DNA of 64,000 bases from JALZAI01 sp038207565 (GTDB lineage Bacteria; Actinomycetota; Actinomycetes; Mycobacteriales; Jatrophihabitantaceae), in contig JBBQZQ010000010.1 of the NCBI GenBank assembly GCA_038207565.1, forward strand, positions 37,380 through 101,379. The letters run 5' to 3'. A program made the translations under genes and the position numbers. Under the pieces are notes generated by a model that was not told the origin of the DNA, made no database searches, and worked only from the letters and a program-made list of their open reading frames with translations. Below are positions 6,251-15,121 of the stretch, piece after piece (position 1 is the first letter of the stretch; each line of letters opens with the position of its first letter).

Positions 6251-8833
6251 ATGGTGTCCCGTCCCGCAGCTTCCCAGCGTCCTAAACCAGTCGTCGTGCT
6301 GGCGAAGCTGGTTGGAGCGCTTGTCGTGGCGGGCATTCTCGTGGCCGGGCTCGTGCTGCCGGTTGTCGGCGGCATCGGCCTGGCGGCCGACAACGAGTCG
6401 AAGAAGTTTCTCAGCAGATCCTGCAACCTCCAGGAGACGCCGCCCCCGCAGAAGACCCGTATGTACGCAAGTGACGGCAAGACACTCATCGCGACCATCT
6501 TCAAGCAGGACCGTCAGCCGATTCCACTCGTCCAGGTGCCCAGTTACCTGCAGAAGGCGCTCGTGGCCACCGAGGATCGTCGCTTCTACTCCCACCACGG
6601 CGTGGACATGCGGGGCCTCATCCGCTCGGCCGTCAACACCACAAGCGGCGACACGCAGGGCGGATCCACGCTGACGATGCAGTACGTCAAGCAGATCCGG
6701 TACTACCAGGCGGGCGACGACCTCAAGAAGCAGCAGCAGGCCATCGACCAGAATCTGAACCGCAAGATCGAGGACGCCAAGTGCGCCCTATACATCGAGA
6801 ACACCGAGCACGAGTCGAAAGCGGCGATCCTCGACAACTACCTCAACATCGCGTTTTTCGGGGAGAACTCCTACGGCATCGAGACGGCGGCCCAGACCTA
6901 CTTCGGCAAGCCGACCAGCAGCCTCACCATGCCGGAATCGGCGATGCTGGTCGGGTTGCTGCGGGCACCGACCCAGTACGACCCGTTCGTCTATCCCGAT
7001 GCGGCACGTGAGCGTCGTAACGAGGTGCTGCAGAACCTGGTGAGCACGCACGATCTCACCCAGGCACAGGCCGACCGCTACGGCGCCACCCCGGTCGCAC
7101 TCGCTACCACCAAACCGCCACAGATACGCGAGGGCTGCGCGAACGCGCCCGACTTCGTCCGCAACGTCGGCTTCTTCTGCAGCTACGCGGTGAACTGGCT
7201 GATCGAGCACAAGGTGGTCACCGACGCGCAGCTGCGCACCGGCGGTCTGCGCGTCGTCACCACGCTGGACGCGAAGCTGCAGGACGGCGTGCAGCGTCGG
7301 CTGTCCGCGTCGTTGTCGGGCAAGTCCCCGATGACCGCGGTCATGCCTGTTCTCGATCCGCGCTCGGGCAACATCCTGGCCATGGCGACCACCAAGAAGT
7401 ACGGCAACCCGACGTCGCCCACCGACCGCACCCACACGACCCTGCCGATCTTCACCGAGTACTCGGCGCAGGGCGCGTCCACCTACAAGCTCTTCCCGCT
7501 GCTGACCGCGCTCTCGACCGGCGTACCCACCGACTGGAAGTTGCAGACGCCGTCGAGTTCCGAGGGGTACAAGACCCGCAACTGCGTGACCAACTCGCGC
7601 GCCAAGAACGGCGACGCGAACGAGTTCTACAACTCCAACGAGTCGCTCCAGAGCGCCACGGTCAAGTCTTCGAACACCTACTTCGTGGGCCTCGCGGACC
7701 AGCTGCTGGGCTGCCAGCTCAGGCCGATCGTCGACCTGGCGAGCAAGCTGGGCGTGAAGGGCATGCGCCAGGCGAGCGACCAGCGCAACCAGACGATCGG
7801 TCAGACGATCGTCAATCTAGGACGGGCGCAGCAGCTCGTGCTCGGCGACGTCGGCACCAGCCCGCTCGAGATCGCGGGCGCGTACGCGGCCGTGGCCAAC
7901 GACGGCAAATACAACGTGCCGGCACCGATCGTGTCGGTCACTGACACCGACGGCCGCAGCATGAGCGTGCCACGGTCACCGGGCGTGCAGGTCGTCGCCC
8001 CGCAGATCGCCCAGCAGGCGGTGGGGATCCTCACCGGCGACACCAAGAACCCGGGTACGTCCGCCGACCAGTTCCGGTCCTGGTACTCGGTGAACCAGAG
8101 CGATATCGCCGGCAAGACCGGAACAAGCTCGGCCGTCGACAGCCGCGGACGCGAGACCAACAAGAACGCGTCACTGTGGTTCGTCGGGATGACGCCGGAT
8201 CTGGTGGCAGCAACCGGTCTGATCAACTTCGATCACCCGAACGCCCCGGTGACGAAGCTGCCGGGCGTGAAGGACCCGGGGCACAACGCCTACGGCGCGT
8301 ACGCCGCCGGCCTGTGGCTCAAGGCCCTCAAGCCGCTGTTGGTGAACAAGACGTGGGCCTGGGAAGACCCGGACCTCGCCGTCGGTGACGACGTACCCGA
8401 CGTGACGGGCCTGACGCTGGACGAGGCGAAGAGCAAGCTGAAGACCTACGGCTACAAGATGGCCCAGCTCGATCCGGCCGATCAGGTGCTGTGCGCCAGC
8501 GACGTCGCGCTGAGCGAGGTCGCCTACTACGCGCCGCAACGAGCTCCGCGTGGGTCGACGATCACGGTCTGCCCGTCCTCGGGCAAGGCGCAGGACATCT
8601 ACGTGCCGCCCCCGCCCCCACCGCCCCCACCGCCGCCGCCACCTGCTGTGATCGTGCCGAGCACCCCGATCACCCAGCCGTCCACGCACGCCCAGACGAC
8701 GACGACGCACGCCCCGACCGCACCGCCTGCTGTCACCGGCACGCCCAGCAAAACCAGCCGCGGCGGCGGCAACAGTGGTGGGCCGGGCAATGGCAATGGT
8801 GGCGGCAACAGCAGCCGTCCGGGCGGCGGCTGA
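6251..8833 (+). CDS. ponA2: Class A (bifunctional) penicillin-binding protein with PASTA domain
   Basis: This 860-residue membrane protein makes and cross-links peptidoglycan outside the cell. After a short cytoplasmic tail there is one membrane segment (about residues 15-42). The glycosyltransferase domain has EDRRFYSHHGVD and GGSTLTMQYVK. The transpeptidase has STYK with the catalytic Ser near 411, SSN near 474 and KTGT near 622. A single PASTA domain (DDVPDVTGLTLDEAKSKL) follows, then a proline run and a Thr/Gly-rich tail. The gene order matches ponA2 (Rv3682). ATG 6251 is favoured over 6245 because of the leaderless-type -10. Confidence 0.92.
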   Translation: MVSRPAASQRPKPVVVLAKLVGALVVAGILVAGLVLPVVGGIGLAADNESKKFLSRSCNLQETPPPQKTRMYASDGKTLIATIFKQDRQPIPLVQVPSYLQKALVATEDRRFYSHHGVDMRGLIRSAVNTTSGDTQGGSTLTMQYVKQIRYYQAGDDLKKQQQAIDQNLNRKIEDAKCALYIENTEHESKAAILDNYLNIAFFGENSYGIETAAQTYFGKPTSSLTMPESAMLVGLLRAPTQYDPFVYPDAARERRNEVLQNLVSTHDLTQAQADRYGATPVALATTKPPQIREGCANAPDFVRNVGFFCSYAVNWLIEHKVVTDAQLRTGGLRVVTTLDAKLQDGVQRRLSASLSGKSPMTAVMPVLDPRSGNILAMATTKKYGNPTSPTDRTHTTLPIFTEYSAQGASTYKLFPLLTALSTGVPTDWKLQTPSSSEGYKTRNCVTNSRAKNGDANEFYNSNESLQSATVKSSNTYFVGLADQLLGCQLRPIVDLASKLGVKGMRQASDQRNQTIGQTIVNLGRAQQLVLGDVGTSPLEIAGAYAAVANDGKYNVPAPIVSVTDTDGRSMSVPRSPGVQVVAPQIAQQAVGILTGDTKNPGTSADQFRSWYSVNQSDIAGKTGTSSAVDSRGRETNKNASLWFVGMTPDLVAATGLINFDHPNAPVTKLPGVKDPGHNAYGAYAAGLWLKALKPLLVNKTWAWEDPDLAVGDDVPDVTGLTLDEAKSKLKTYGYKMAQLDPADQVLCASDVALSEVAYYAPQRAPRGSTITVCPSSGKAQDIYVPPPPPPPPPPPPPAVIVPSTPITQPSTHAQTTTTHAPTAPPAVTGTPSKTSRGGGNSGGPGNGNGGGNSSRPGGG

Positions 8834-8846
8834 GCATCCGTCCGGG

Positions 8847-9299
8847 TCAGCCGAGCTGGCGGCGCACCTCGTCGCTGATCCGACGCCCGTCGGCGCGCCC
8901 GGCAGCCCGGGGCTGCACGAGTTTCATGACCGCGCCCATCTGCGCCATCCCCGAGGCGCCGGTCTCCGTGATCACCGCCCGGACCAGCTCGTCCAGGTCG
9001 GAATCGGTGAGCGGTTCCGGCAGGTAGGCAGCGAGCACCTCACCCTCGGCACGCTCGCGGTCGGCGAGTTCTGCGCGCCCGGCCGCGCCGAACGCCTCGG
9101 CAGCCTCGCGCCGTTTCTTGGCCTCGCGGGTGAGGACTTTGAGCACCTCGTCGTCGCCGAGTTCGCGGGCCTGTTTGCCGGCGACCTCCTCGGTGGTGAT
9201 CGCCGTGAGTGTCATGCGCAACGTGGCCACGGTGAGCTCGTCGCGCGCCTTCATCGCAAGGTTCAGATCGGCGTGCAGGCGGGCTTTGAGCTCGGGCAT
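8847..9299 (-). CDS. GatB/YqeY domain protein
   Basis: The 150-residue protein matches the stand-alone YqeY family: LKARLHADLNLAMKARDE, TLRMTLTAI, REAAEAFGAAGR, LAAYLPEPL and GASGMAQMGAVMKLV. The family shares the tRNA-binding tail domain of GatB amidotransferase subunits; its role is unclear. ATG 9299 (MPELKARL) fits the usual N-terminus better than 9317. It is convergent with the penicillin-binding protein gene, with 13 bp between them, and divergent from the metallophosphoesterase. The same gene set occurs together in other actinobacteria. Confidence 0.85.
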   Translation of the reverse strand: MPELKARLHADLNLAMKARDELTVATLRMTLTAITTEEVAGKQARELGDDEVLKVLTREAKKRREAAEAFGAAGRAELADRERAEGEVLAAYLPEPLTDSDLDELVRAVITETGASGMAQMGAVMKLVQPRAAGRADGRRISDEVRRQLG

Positions 9300-9400
9300 G
9301 ACGCTCACGGTACCCACGCGGTCGCACCGGTTCCGCCGCGCCGCGGTCAGCGCACTGCGTCGGTGAGTGCGGTGTCGAGGGGCATCCGTAGGCTGATCAC

Positions 9401-10279
9401 ATGGCTAGCGCGCTCCCCGTCCTGGCCGGCGTGGGAGCAGCGGCCCTGGCCTACGGAAGCGTCGTCGAGCGCAGCGCCTTCACCCTGCGTCGCTTCGACG
9501 TCCCGGTGCTCGCGCCCGGTTCGTCGCCGATCCGGTTGCTGCACGTATCCGACGTCCACCTCACCCCGCAGCAACGGCGCAAAGCCGACTGGATCCGTCA
9601 ACTGGCCGAGCTGCGTCCCGACCTTGTCATCAACACCGGCGACTCGCTGTCGTCCGTACACGGCATTCCCGCCGTCATGCAGGCCTTCGGGCCGCTGCTC
9701 GAGTTTCCGGGCGGCTTCGTCCCCGGCAACAACGACTACTACGCACCGCGCCCGAAGAACCCGCTGCGCTACTTCTCCCCCAGCCGCTCCAAGGTGCACG
9801 GACCGAGATTGCCATGGCCGCAGCTCGCCGCGGCGATGGAGCGTGGCGGCTGGCTCGACCTGACCCATCGGCGCGCGACGATCGAAGCCGCCGGCGTGCG
9901 CATCGCGGTCGCCGGGACCGACGACCCGCATCTCGGCCTGGCCCGCTACGAGCTCATCGCGGGGCCGGCGGATGCTTCGGCGCTGGTGCGCATCGGGGTC
10001 ACCCACTCGCCTGAACCAGCGATCCTGCAATCCTTCGCCGACGACGGTTACGACCTCGTGCTCGCCGGGCACACGCACGGCGGGCAGATCCGCATTCCGT
10101 TCGGCCCGGCAATCGTGACCAACTGCGGGATCGATGTGCGCCGCGCCCGCTGGCTGCATGCCTGGGACGAACACATGTACTTCCACGTCTGCGCCGGGCT
10201 TGGTACGAGCCCTTATCAGCCGGTGCGCTTCGCCTGCCGTCCCGAGGCATCGCTGCTGACCCTGCTTCCGCGGGTCTGA
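9401..10279 (+). CDS. Membrane-anchored metallophosphoesterase (Rv3683-like)
   Basis: The 292-residue protein begins with a hydrophobic stretch that may anchor it. It has the calcineurin-like signatures HVSDVHL, NTGDSL, GNNDYY (in place of the usual GNHD) and GHTHGGQIRIP. These bind two metal ions and hydrolyse phosphomonoesters or phosphodiesters; relatives include the YkuE-type phosphoesterases. The position after the penicillin-binding protein and before tRNA-Pro matches Rv3683, suggesting a cell-envelope role, though the substrate is not known. Confidence 0.88.
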   Translation: MASALPVLAGVGAAALAYGSVVERSAFTLRRFDVPVLAPGSSPIRLLHVSDVHLTPQQRRKADWIRQLAELRPDLVINTGDSLSSVHGIPAVMQAFGPLLEFPGGFVPGNNDYYAPRPKNPLRYFSPSRSKVHGPRLPWPQLAAAMERGGWLDLTHRRATIEAAGVRIAVAGTDDPHLGLARYELIAGPADASALVRIGVTHSPEPAILQSFADDGYDLVLAGHTHGGQIRIPFGPAIVTNCGIDVRRARWLHAWDEHMYFHVCAGLGTSPYQPVRFACRPEASLLTLLPRV

Positions 10280-10288
10280 CCAGGGGAG

Positions 10289-10310
10289 AACGGGTGTGCG
10301 CTGACCCGTT
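10289..10310 (+). terminator. Hairpin after the metallophosphoesterase gene
   Basis: AACGGGT (10289-10295) pairs with ACCCGTT (10304-10310) across an 8-base loop, 9 bp after the stop codon. No U-tract follows, as is common for actinobacterial terminators. The TATGCT at 10310-10315 that overlaps its edge could be the -10 box of the following tRNA gene. Confidence 0.5.
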
Positions 10311-10333
10311 ATGCTGGGCCGGTTGTGTAGCGC

Positions 10334-10431
<98 letters not shown>

Positions 10432-10734
10432 TCTCGTTCGGGGTCTGCGCTCGAATATCGGCGGCACTGAGTGACTAACTCGCGCGACGCCGGCGTTTGA
10501 GGATGGTCACATCGCCTTGGATTTGGTGGTTGGCATGTCGCGAACCAAGGGGGTTCCCACACGTCGAGCTAGCGGCGCACCGCCCGCGATTAACTTGGTT
10601 CTGTGGGGCCGCGGCGACGGCAGCTGGCGTCCGGCAGGATTTCGGTATCTCCGAATCGTCTGCGCGGGAGAGTTTGACAGAGTTTGAGAACGTGTTGCGG
10701 ATTGCACATCTCTCAAACTCGTCTCAAACCCGTG

Positions 10735-10935
10735 CCGACTCCTGACGCCGCAATCGCGGAGCTTCACAAGGGCAGGCCGGCTGACAGCCTTGAAGATGCG
10801 ACGCTCGACTTCAAGCAGGAGGCCGCGACCGTGCGTGAGACGATCCAACTCCTCGCCGACACCGTCGTCTGCCTAGCCGTCAGCGCCGCAGGCCCGGTGA
10901 CGATCAGCGGACAGAGCCCCTGGGCGATCGTGTGA
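10735..10935 (+). pseudogene. Truncated AlbA_2 (Schlafen-type) ATP-binding protein N-terminus
   Basis: The frame reads AIAELHKGRPADSLEDATL, then DFKQEAATVRETIQLLADTV, VCLAVSAAG and a stop. This matches the first 60-70 residues of actinobacterial AlbA_2-domain proteins (LDFKxEA, then a Glu/Thr and LADAVVCFANA-like segment), which normally run to several hundred residues. The sequence loses similarity after VCLAVSAAG, and no downstream continuation is visible. It is probably debris at the left edge of the island. The stretch 10411-10734 before it holds no gene I can support. Confidence 0.55.
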
Positions 10936-11019
10936 CCCTCAACTGCTTCCCGCGCCCAGGTCAGCGGGCCACCCTCGCGCCCATAGTTCAACTGCACTTG
11001 TGCGCATTCACCAGATGAA

Positions 11020-11541
11020 TTATGAAATCTCCCACTCATACGAAAATTTGACGACCTTGAGGATGACCGACGTCTCGATGTTGTTCACGCCTTCGAGGGC
11101 ACCGAGCTTGTCGGTCACGAAGTCCAGGAGTTGCTCCTGGTTGCTGAAGAATGCCTCGATGATCAGGTCGTACCGGCCGGCGGACATTCCGACGTAGCGC
11201 ACCTGCGGGTAGGCCCGGATCGCGTCGCCTACCCTGTGCATCGCGGTGAGGTCGACCGAGACGCCAATGATCGATGAGAGGCTCATGCCCACCGCTTCTG
11301 GCGTGGGAACTGCCACGATGTTCATGAGCCCTTCGTCGAGCAATCGGCCGATCCGCTTGCGAACGGTGGTCTCGGTGACTTCGAGTTGCCGGGCGATGTC
11401 GGTGTTGCTCATGCGGCCATCGTGCTGTAGCAACCTGATGATCCTGCGATCCATCTCGTCCAGACGGCCGCCGTGATTAGCCCTCCGTCCAGTGCTGGAG
11501 TCCGAAATACTGCCTTTGGTCGCTTCTCTACGCTCTGCCAC
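11020..11541 (-). CDS. Lrp/AsnC-family transcriptional regulator
   Basis: The 173-residue protein has an N-terminal helix-turn-helix (LDEMDRRIIRLLQHDGRMS, then NTDIARQLEVTETTVRKRIG) and a C-terminal RAM ligand-binding domain (SSIIGVSVDLTA, VRYVGMSAGRYDLIIEAF). Such regulators sense amino acids or related amines and control transport and catabolism. GTG 11541 is well supported by AGGAGG a few bases upstream. It diverges from the APC permease gene, and the 136-bp spacer contains the direct repeat CGAAT-AT-CGAAT (11556-11567), a candidate operator. It probably controls the permease-to-amidase operon. Confidence 0.9.
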   Translation of the reverse strand: MAERREATKGSISDSSTGRRANHGGRLDEMDRRIIRLLQHDGRMSNTDIARQLEVTETTVRKRIGRLLDEGLMNIVAVPTPEAVGMSLSSIIGVSVDLTAMHRVGDAIRAYPQVRYVGMSAGRYDLIIEAFFSNQEQLLDFVTDKLGALEGVNNIETSVILKVVKFSYEWEIS

Positions 11542-11677
11542 AGGTCCTCCTAGTACGAATATCGAATCTGTCGGTCATTTTAGCGCGAAATCAGGAAGCC
11601 ATGGCGACCACAGGGCTTGACATTCGTCTCTGATGGCTGCATCGTTCATTCACCGAAGCGAACTTGAGGAGCGTGCG

Positions 11678-13291
11678 GTGGCCCAGGAAACGATTGCAGC
11701 GCCGGGAGTCTTCTCCCGCCAGGCGTCAGGCCTGATCCGTGTGGGTAGTTCCATCGACGTCTTCATCTACAACGTCGGGCTGGTGTCGATCGGTATCGCT
11801 ATCGCCTTCAACCAGTACTACGGCCCGAGCTTGTACCCCGGTGCCCAGCCGTGGCTCGCGACGCTGCTTGCGGCCGTGGGGATGCTGGCGGTGGGGGCGA
11901 CTTTTTACTTCTGGTCGGTGATCTTCCCGCGCTCCGGCGGTGTCTACGTCTTCCTGTCCCGGACTATTAGTCCGGGCGCGGCGTTCGTCATGTCGCTGAT
12001 CGAGACCGTCATCCTGCTGTACTACGCGGCGCTGGCTGCGTCCCTGATCGTACAGACCGGATTGTCGTCGTTCTTCTCAACGGTCGGACTGGTCTCAGGC
12101 AATGCAACGCTGGCAAGGTGGGGCACAGATGTCGCGACGCCCCGGGGAGTGTTCTGGATCGGGACGCTCTTCCTGATCCTGGCTGGCATCTTGCTGGCAT
12201 CGGGCACGCGCCGCTACTTCTCCTTGCAGCGAATGCTGTTCGTTGTCGCGGTGCTCGGCACCCTTGTGCTGCTGGTCGCCATGCTGCTCGGTTCCCGGCA
12301 CACCTTCAGCAATCACTTGACGAACTTGACTGGTCTGAACTATGACAAGGTCATTTCCACCGCAAAATCGAACGGCTATGCCGCGCACGGGTTCAGCTTC
12401 AGCGAGAGCGTCAAGTTCCTGGTATGGCCACTGCTCCCACTGCTCGGCGCGGTTCAGTCCGTGGGCATCGGTGGCGAGGTGAAGAAGGTCCGGCGTTCGC
12501 AGCTGGTCGGGATGCTGGGCGCGGTCGCGGCGACGGCCATTTTGATCGCGGCGTTCGCGCTGCTGTCGAACAAGGCTTTTGGTTATGACTTCCAGGGTGC
12601 GATCGCCTACAACTCACTCACCGGCGTCGCAGGTGGCTCGACAGCGACCGCGCCCTACTTCACCGTGCTGGCAGGAATTCTCACATCTAACGTCTTCCTT
12701 GCGGTGATCATCATGGCGATGTTTGTGGCCTGGATCTGGTTCTGGATTCCCGCCGAGATCGCCTACACCACCCGGAGCATGATCGCCTGGTCGTTCGACC
12801 GGGTCGCCCCTGATCGGCTGGGTTGGGTCAGTGAGCGATTCCACACGCCGGTCATCGCCATCGGTATCTCCACCGCTGGGTCGGTCGTGTTCATGTGGTT
12901 GATCGCCTTCAAGGCGATTGCCTTCCTGACGCTGATCGAGGTCCTTCTGATCGTCTGGGGAACGGTCATGATCTCGGCGATCCTGTTTCCGAAGACCCGA
13001 CGTCAGTTCTTCAACTCCTCGCCGGTCAAGAACACTCGCTTTCTCGGCGTCCCCGTCATGTCACTCACCGGGGCGCTGAGCCTGGTCTTCTTCGCGGGCG
13101 TGGTGTACCTCCTCTGGAACGATCCGATCGCAGCGGGTCCGCTGTTCACCATGCATCACGTGTCCCGCGAGTTCTGGATCGTTCTCGGGATCGTGGTTGC
13201 CGGCACGGCGTGGTATGTCGGCTCCAAGATTTATCGCAAACGGCAAGGGATTGACCTCAACCTCGCCTTCCAGCAGATTCCGATCGAGTAG
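11678..13291 (+). CDS. APC-superfamily amino acid/amine permease
   Basis: This 537-residue protein is almost entirely hydrophobic, with about 12-14 membrane segments, and has the APC-type first-helix region SSIDVFIYNVGLVSIGIAIA and FPRSGGVYVFLSR after helix 2. It should bring an amino acid, amine or amide into the cell. GTG 11678 is chosen because GAGGAG (11666-11671) stands six bases upstream; ATG 11633 in the same frame lacks a ribosome binding site. The stop overlaps the next gene start by one base (TAGTG). It is the first gene of the operon facing away from the Lrp regulator. Confidence 0.88.
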   Translation: MAQETIAAPGVFSRQASGLIRVGSSIDVFIYNVGLVSIGIAIAFNQYYGPSLYPGAQPWLATLLAAVGMLAVGATFYFWSVIFPRSGGVYVFLSRTISPGAAFVMSLIETVILLYYAALAASLIVQTGLSSFFSTVGLVSGNATLARWGTDVATPRGVFWIGTLFLILAGILLASGTRRYFSLQRMLFVVAVLGTLVLLVAMLLGSRHTFSNHLTNLTGLNYDKVISTAKSNGYAAHGFSFSESVKFLVWPLLPLLGAVQSVGIGGEVKKVRRSQLVGMLGAVAATAILIAAFALLSNKAFGYDFQGAIAYNSLTGVAGGSTATAPYFTVLAGILTSNVFLAVIIMAMFVAWIWFWIPAEIAYTTRSMIAWSFDRVAPDRLGWVSERFHTPVIAIGISTAGSVVFMWLIAFKAIAFLTLIEVLLIVWGTVMISAILFPKTRRQFFNSSPVKNTRFLGVPVMSLTGALSLVFFAGVVYLLWNDPIAAGPLFTMHHVSREFWIVLGIVVAGTAWYVGSKIYRKRQGIDLNLAFQQIPIE

Positions 13292-14076
13292 TGGTGATCA
13301 GCATGGCGCCTGCCTGGGAAGAGTTACACGGCGAGGCGGTCGAGGTTGTCACCGGCGCACGGGATGCCGGAGTCACTTTACGAGTCGTTGGCAGCGGGGG
13401 AATCCGACTTCATTGTGCAGGCCCGGGCGAGGCGATGGACCGCCTCGGTCGGCCCGCGAAGGACATCGATTTCATCGTGCCGAAGGAAGATCGAAAGGGC
13501 ATGCGTCGGTTTCTCGAGTCCCGCGGATATGTTGTTGACCGGGACTTACTGGTGGCCATGGAGGGCATGCGCTACTCCTTCGCGCATCCCGAGACCAAGA
13601 TCGAGATCGACGTCTTCGTGGAGCGGCTGCAGTTCAATCACACCATCGAAGTCCGTCACCGTCTCGAGCGGCACCGCTTCACGATCCCGCTAGAAGAGCT
13701 CCTTCTGCAGAAACTGCAGATCGTCAACCTGACGGTCACCGACATCCTGGACCTTGGGGTGTTGCTGGGCACCCACCGTGTTGCGCCAGAACCTGTAGGG
13801 GGGGAGGAGATCGACGCCACGCACATCGCCGCCCTTCTCGCGAAGGACTGGGGCTTTCACCACACTGCCGTCCGCAATCTCCAGCAACTGCGGGAAGCCG
13901 CGGGAGCAGCATTTGACTTGGGGCAGGAGGTCAACGAGAGCATCCGCGACCGCGTCGATCTTCTGCTGCACGTCATCGATAAGCGCCCCAAGTCGATGGC
14001 CTGGCGCGTACGGGCCAAGGTCGGCGAACGGATGCAGTGGTGGGAGGACGTCGACGATCGGGAGGCGACGTACTGA
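13291..14076 (+). CDS. Nucleotidyltransferase-fold protein, unknown target
   Basis: The 261-residue protein shows the pattern of the pol-beta-like nucleotidyltransferase superfamily: VVGSGGIRLH (helix-capping GS/GG), KDIDFIV (Asp-x-Asp) and KIEIDVFVE (third acidic residue) at about residues 32, 60 and 106. The C-terminal half is helical. Members transfer NMP to small molecules, proteins or nucleic acids. I cannot name a family. The start is GTG 13291 overlapping the permease stop; ATG 13303 is an alternative. The next gene, a phosphoesterase, overlaps it (TGATG) and a glutamine-synthetase-like gene follows, which suggests a regulatory NMP-transfer pair. Confidence 0.7.
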   Translation: MVISMAPAWEELHGEAVEVVTGARDAGVTLRVVGSGGIRLHCAGPGEAMDRLGRPAKDIDFIVPKEDRKGMRRFLESRGYVVDRDLLVAMEGMRYSFAHPETKIEIDVFVERLQFNHTIEVRHRLERHRFTIPLEELLLQKLQIVNLTVTDILDLGVLLGTHRVAPEPVGGEEIDATHIAALLAKDWGFHHTAVRNLQQLREAAGAAFDLGQEVNESIRDRVDLLLHVIDKRPKSMAWRVRAKVGERMQWWEDVDDREATY

Positions 14077-15068
14077 TGGGTCTTTTCCGTAAGTCAACGA
14101 GACAGGCGGCCGCGGACGGCACGACGATCTTCTTCGCCTCGGACCTGCACGGTTCAGAGCTCTGTTTCCGCAAGTTCGTCAATGCGGCCGCCTTCTACAA
14201 GGCCGATGTTCTCCTCCTCGGCGGTGACATCAGCGGAAAGATTGTGGTGCCGATCGTGGAAGGCGGCAAGGACAGATACAGGGCCCACCTACACGGTTCT
14301 GATGAGGTCATCCCGGCCGAATCGCTCGAGGAATTTGAACGTCGCGCGTGGAACAGCGGTCTCTACACCCGCCGAATGCCTCCCGACGAGTACCAGAACT
14401 ATGTCGATCATCCGGAGCAGCTGGACCAGCTTTTCAACCAGGTCGTGGCGACGACGGTCAAGCGGTGGATCGACTTCGCACACGTGAAACTCGCCGGTAC
14501 GGACGTCGTCATCCTCAACGCCCCTGGAAATGACGACCCACCCATCGTCGACGACGTCCTGCGCGAGCACGGCGACGAGCGATTCCAGTTCGTCGAGGGC
14601 CAGGTCGTCGAAATCGCCCCAGGCCACGAAATGATCAACACGGGCTACACGAACCGGACGCCATGGGACACGCACCGCGAGTACAGCGAGGAGCAGATTG
14701 GATTCCATCTGAAGGAGATGACTTCGCAACTCCAGAATCCGCAAACGGCAGTTTTCAACATCCATGTGCCACCGTTCGACTCGCGGCTGGACACCGCCCC
14801 GATGTTGGATGACAGCCTCACCGTAAAGACGTCGGCAGGCACACAACTGACCGCGCCTGTCGGGTCGACCGCAGTGCGTGAGGCTATCGACGCTGTGCAG
14901 CCACTGGTCACCCTGCACGGCCACATCCACGAATCTGGTGGCGCCGTCCGGCTCGGCCGGACGCTGGCAATCAATGCAGGGTCCGAGTACGGCGAAGGGA
15001 TCCTGCGCGGGGTACTCGTCACTCTCGGCGACGGACGGCTACTGCGCCATCAGGCCGTCACCGGATAA
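14076..15068 (+). CDS. Metallophosphoesterase, unknown substrate
   Basis: The 330-residue protein carries calcineurin-like phosphoesterase motifs: FFASDLHGSELCF, LLLGGDISGK, NAPGNDDPP, NIHVPPFDS and LHGHIHESGGA, together providing the two-metal site. It begins at ATG 14076, overlapping the stop of the nucleotidyltransferase gene, with GGAGG 11 bases upstream, so the two proteins are probably made together. An insert of about 100 residues between the GGD and GND motifs distinguishes it from YfcE-type enzymes. It may remove the group that the upstream transferase adds; this is inference from position only. Confidence 0.8.
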   Translation: MGLFRKSTRQAAADGTTIFFASDLHGSELCFRKFVNAAAFYKADVLLLGGDISGKIVVPIVEGGKDRYRAHLHGSDEVIPAESLEEFERRAWNSGLYTRRMPPDEYQNYVDHPEQLDQLFNQVVATTVKRWIDFAHVKLAGTDVVILNAPGNDDPPIVDDVLREHGDERFQFVEGQVVEIAPGHEMINTGYTNRTPWDTHREYSEEQIGFHLKEMTSQLQNPQTAVFNIHVPPFDSRLDTAPMLDDSLTVKTSAGTQLTAPVGSTAVREAIDAVQPLVTLHGHIHESGGAVRLGRTLAINAGSEYGEGILRGVLVTLGDGRLLRHQAVTG

Positions 15069-15121
15069 CTGCCACACCACCCACATAACAGCGCCGACGG
15101 CGTAGGACACAAGGAGTTGTC

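Noticed and set aside
8609..8650. CCCCCGCC-rich tract as a CRISPR or other repeat array
   Set aside because: It encodes the proline run near the C-terminus of the penicillin-binding protein and has no spacer structure. No CRISPR array is visible anywhere in the window.
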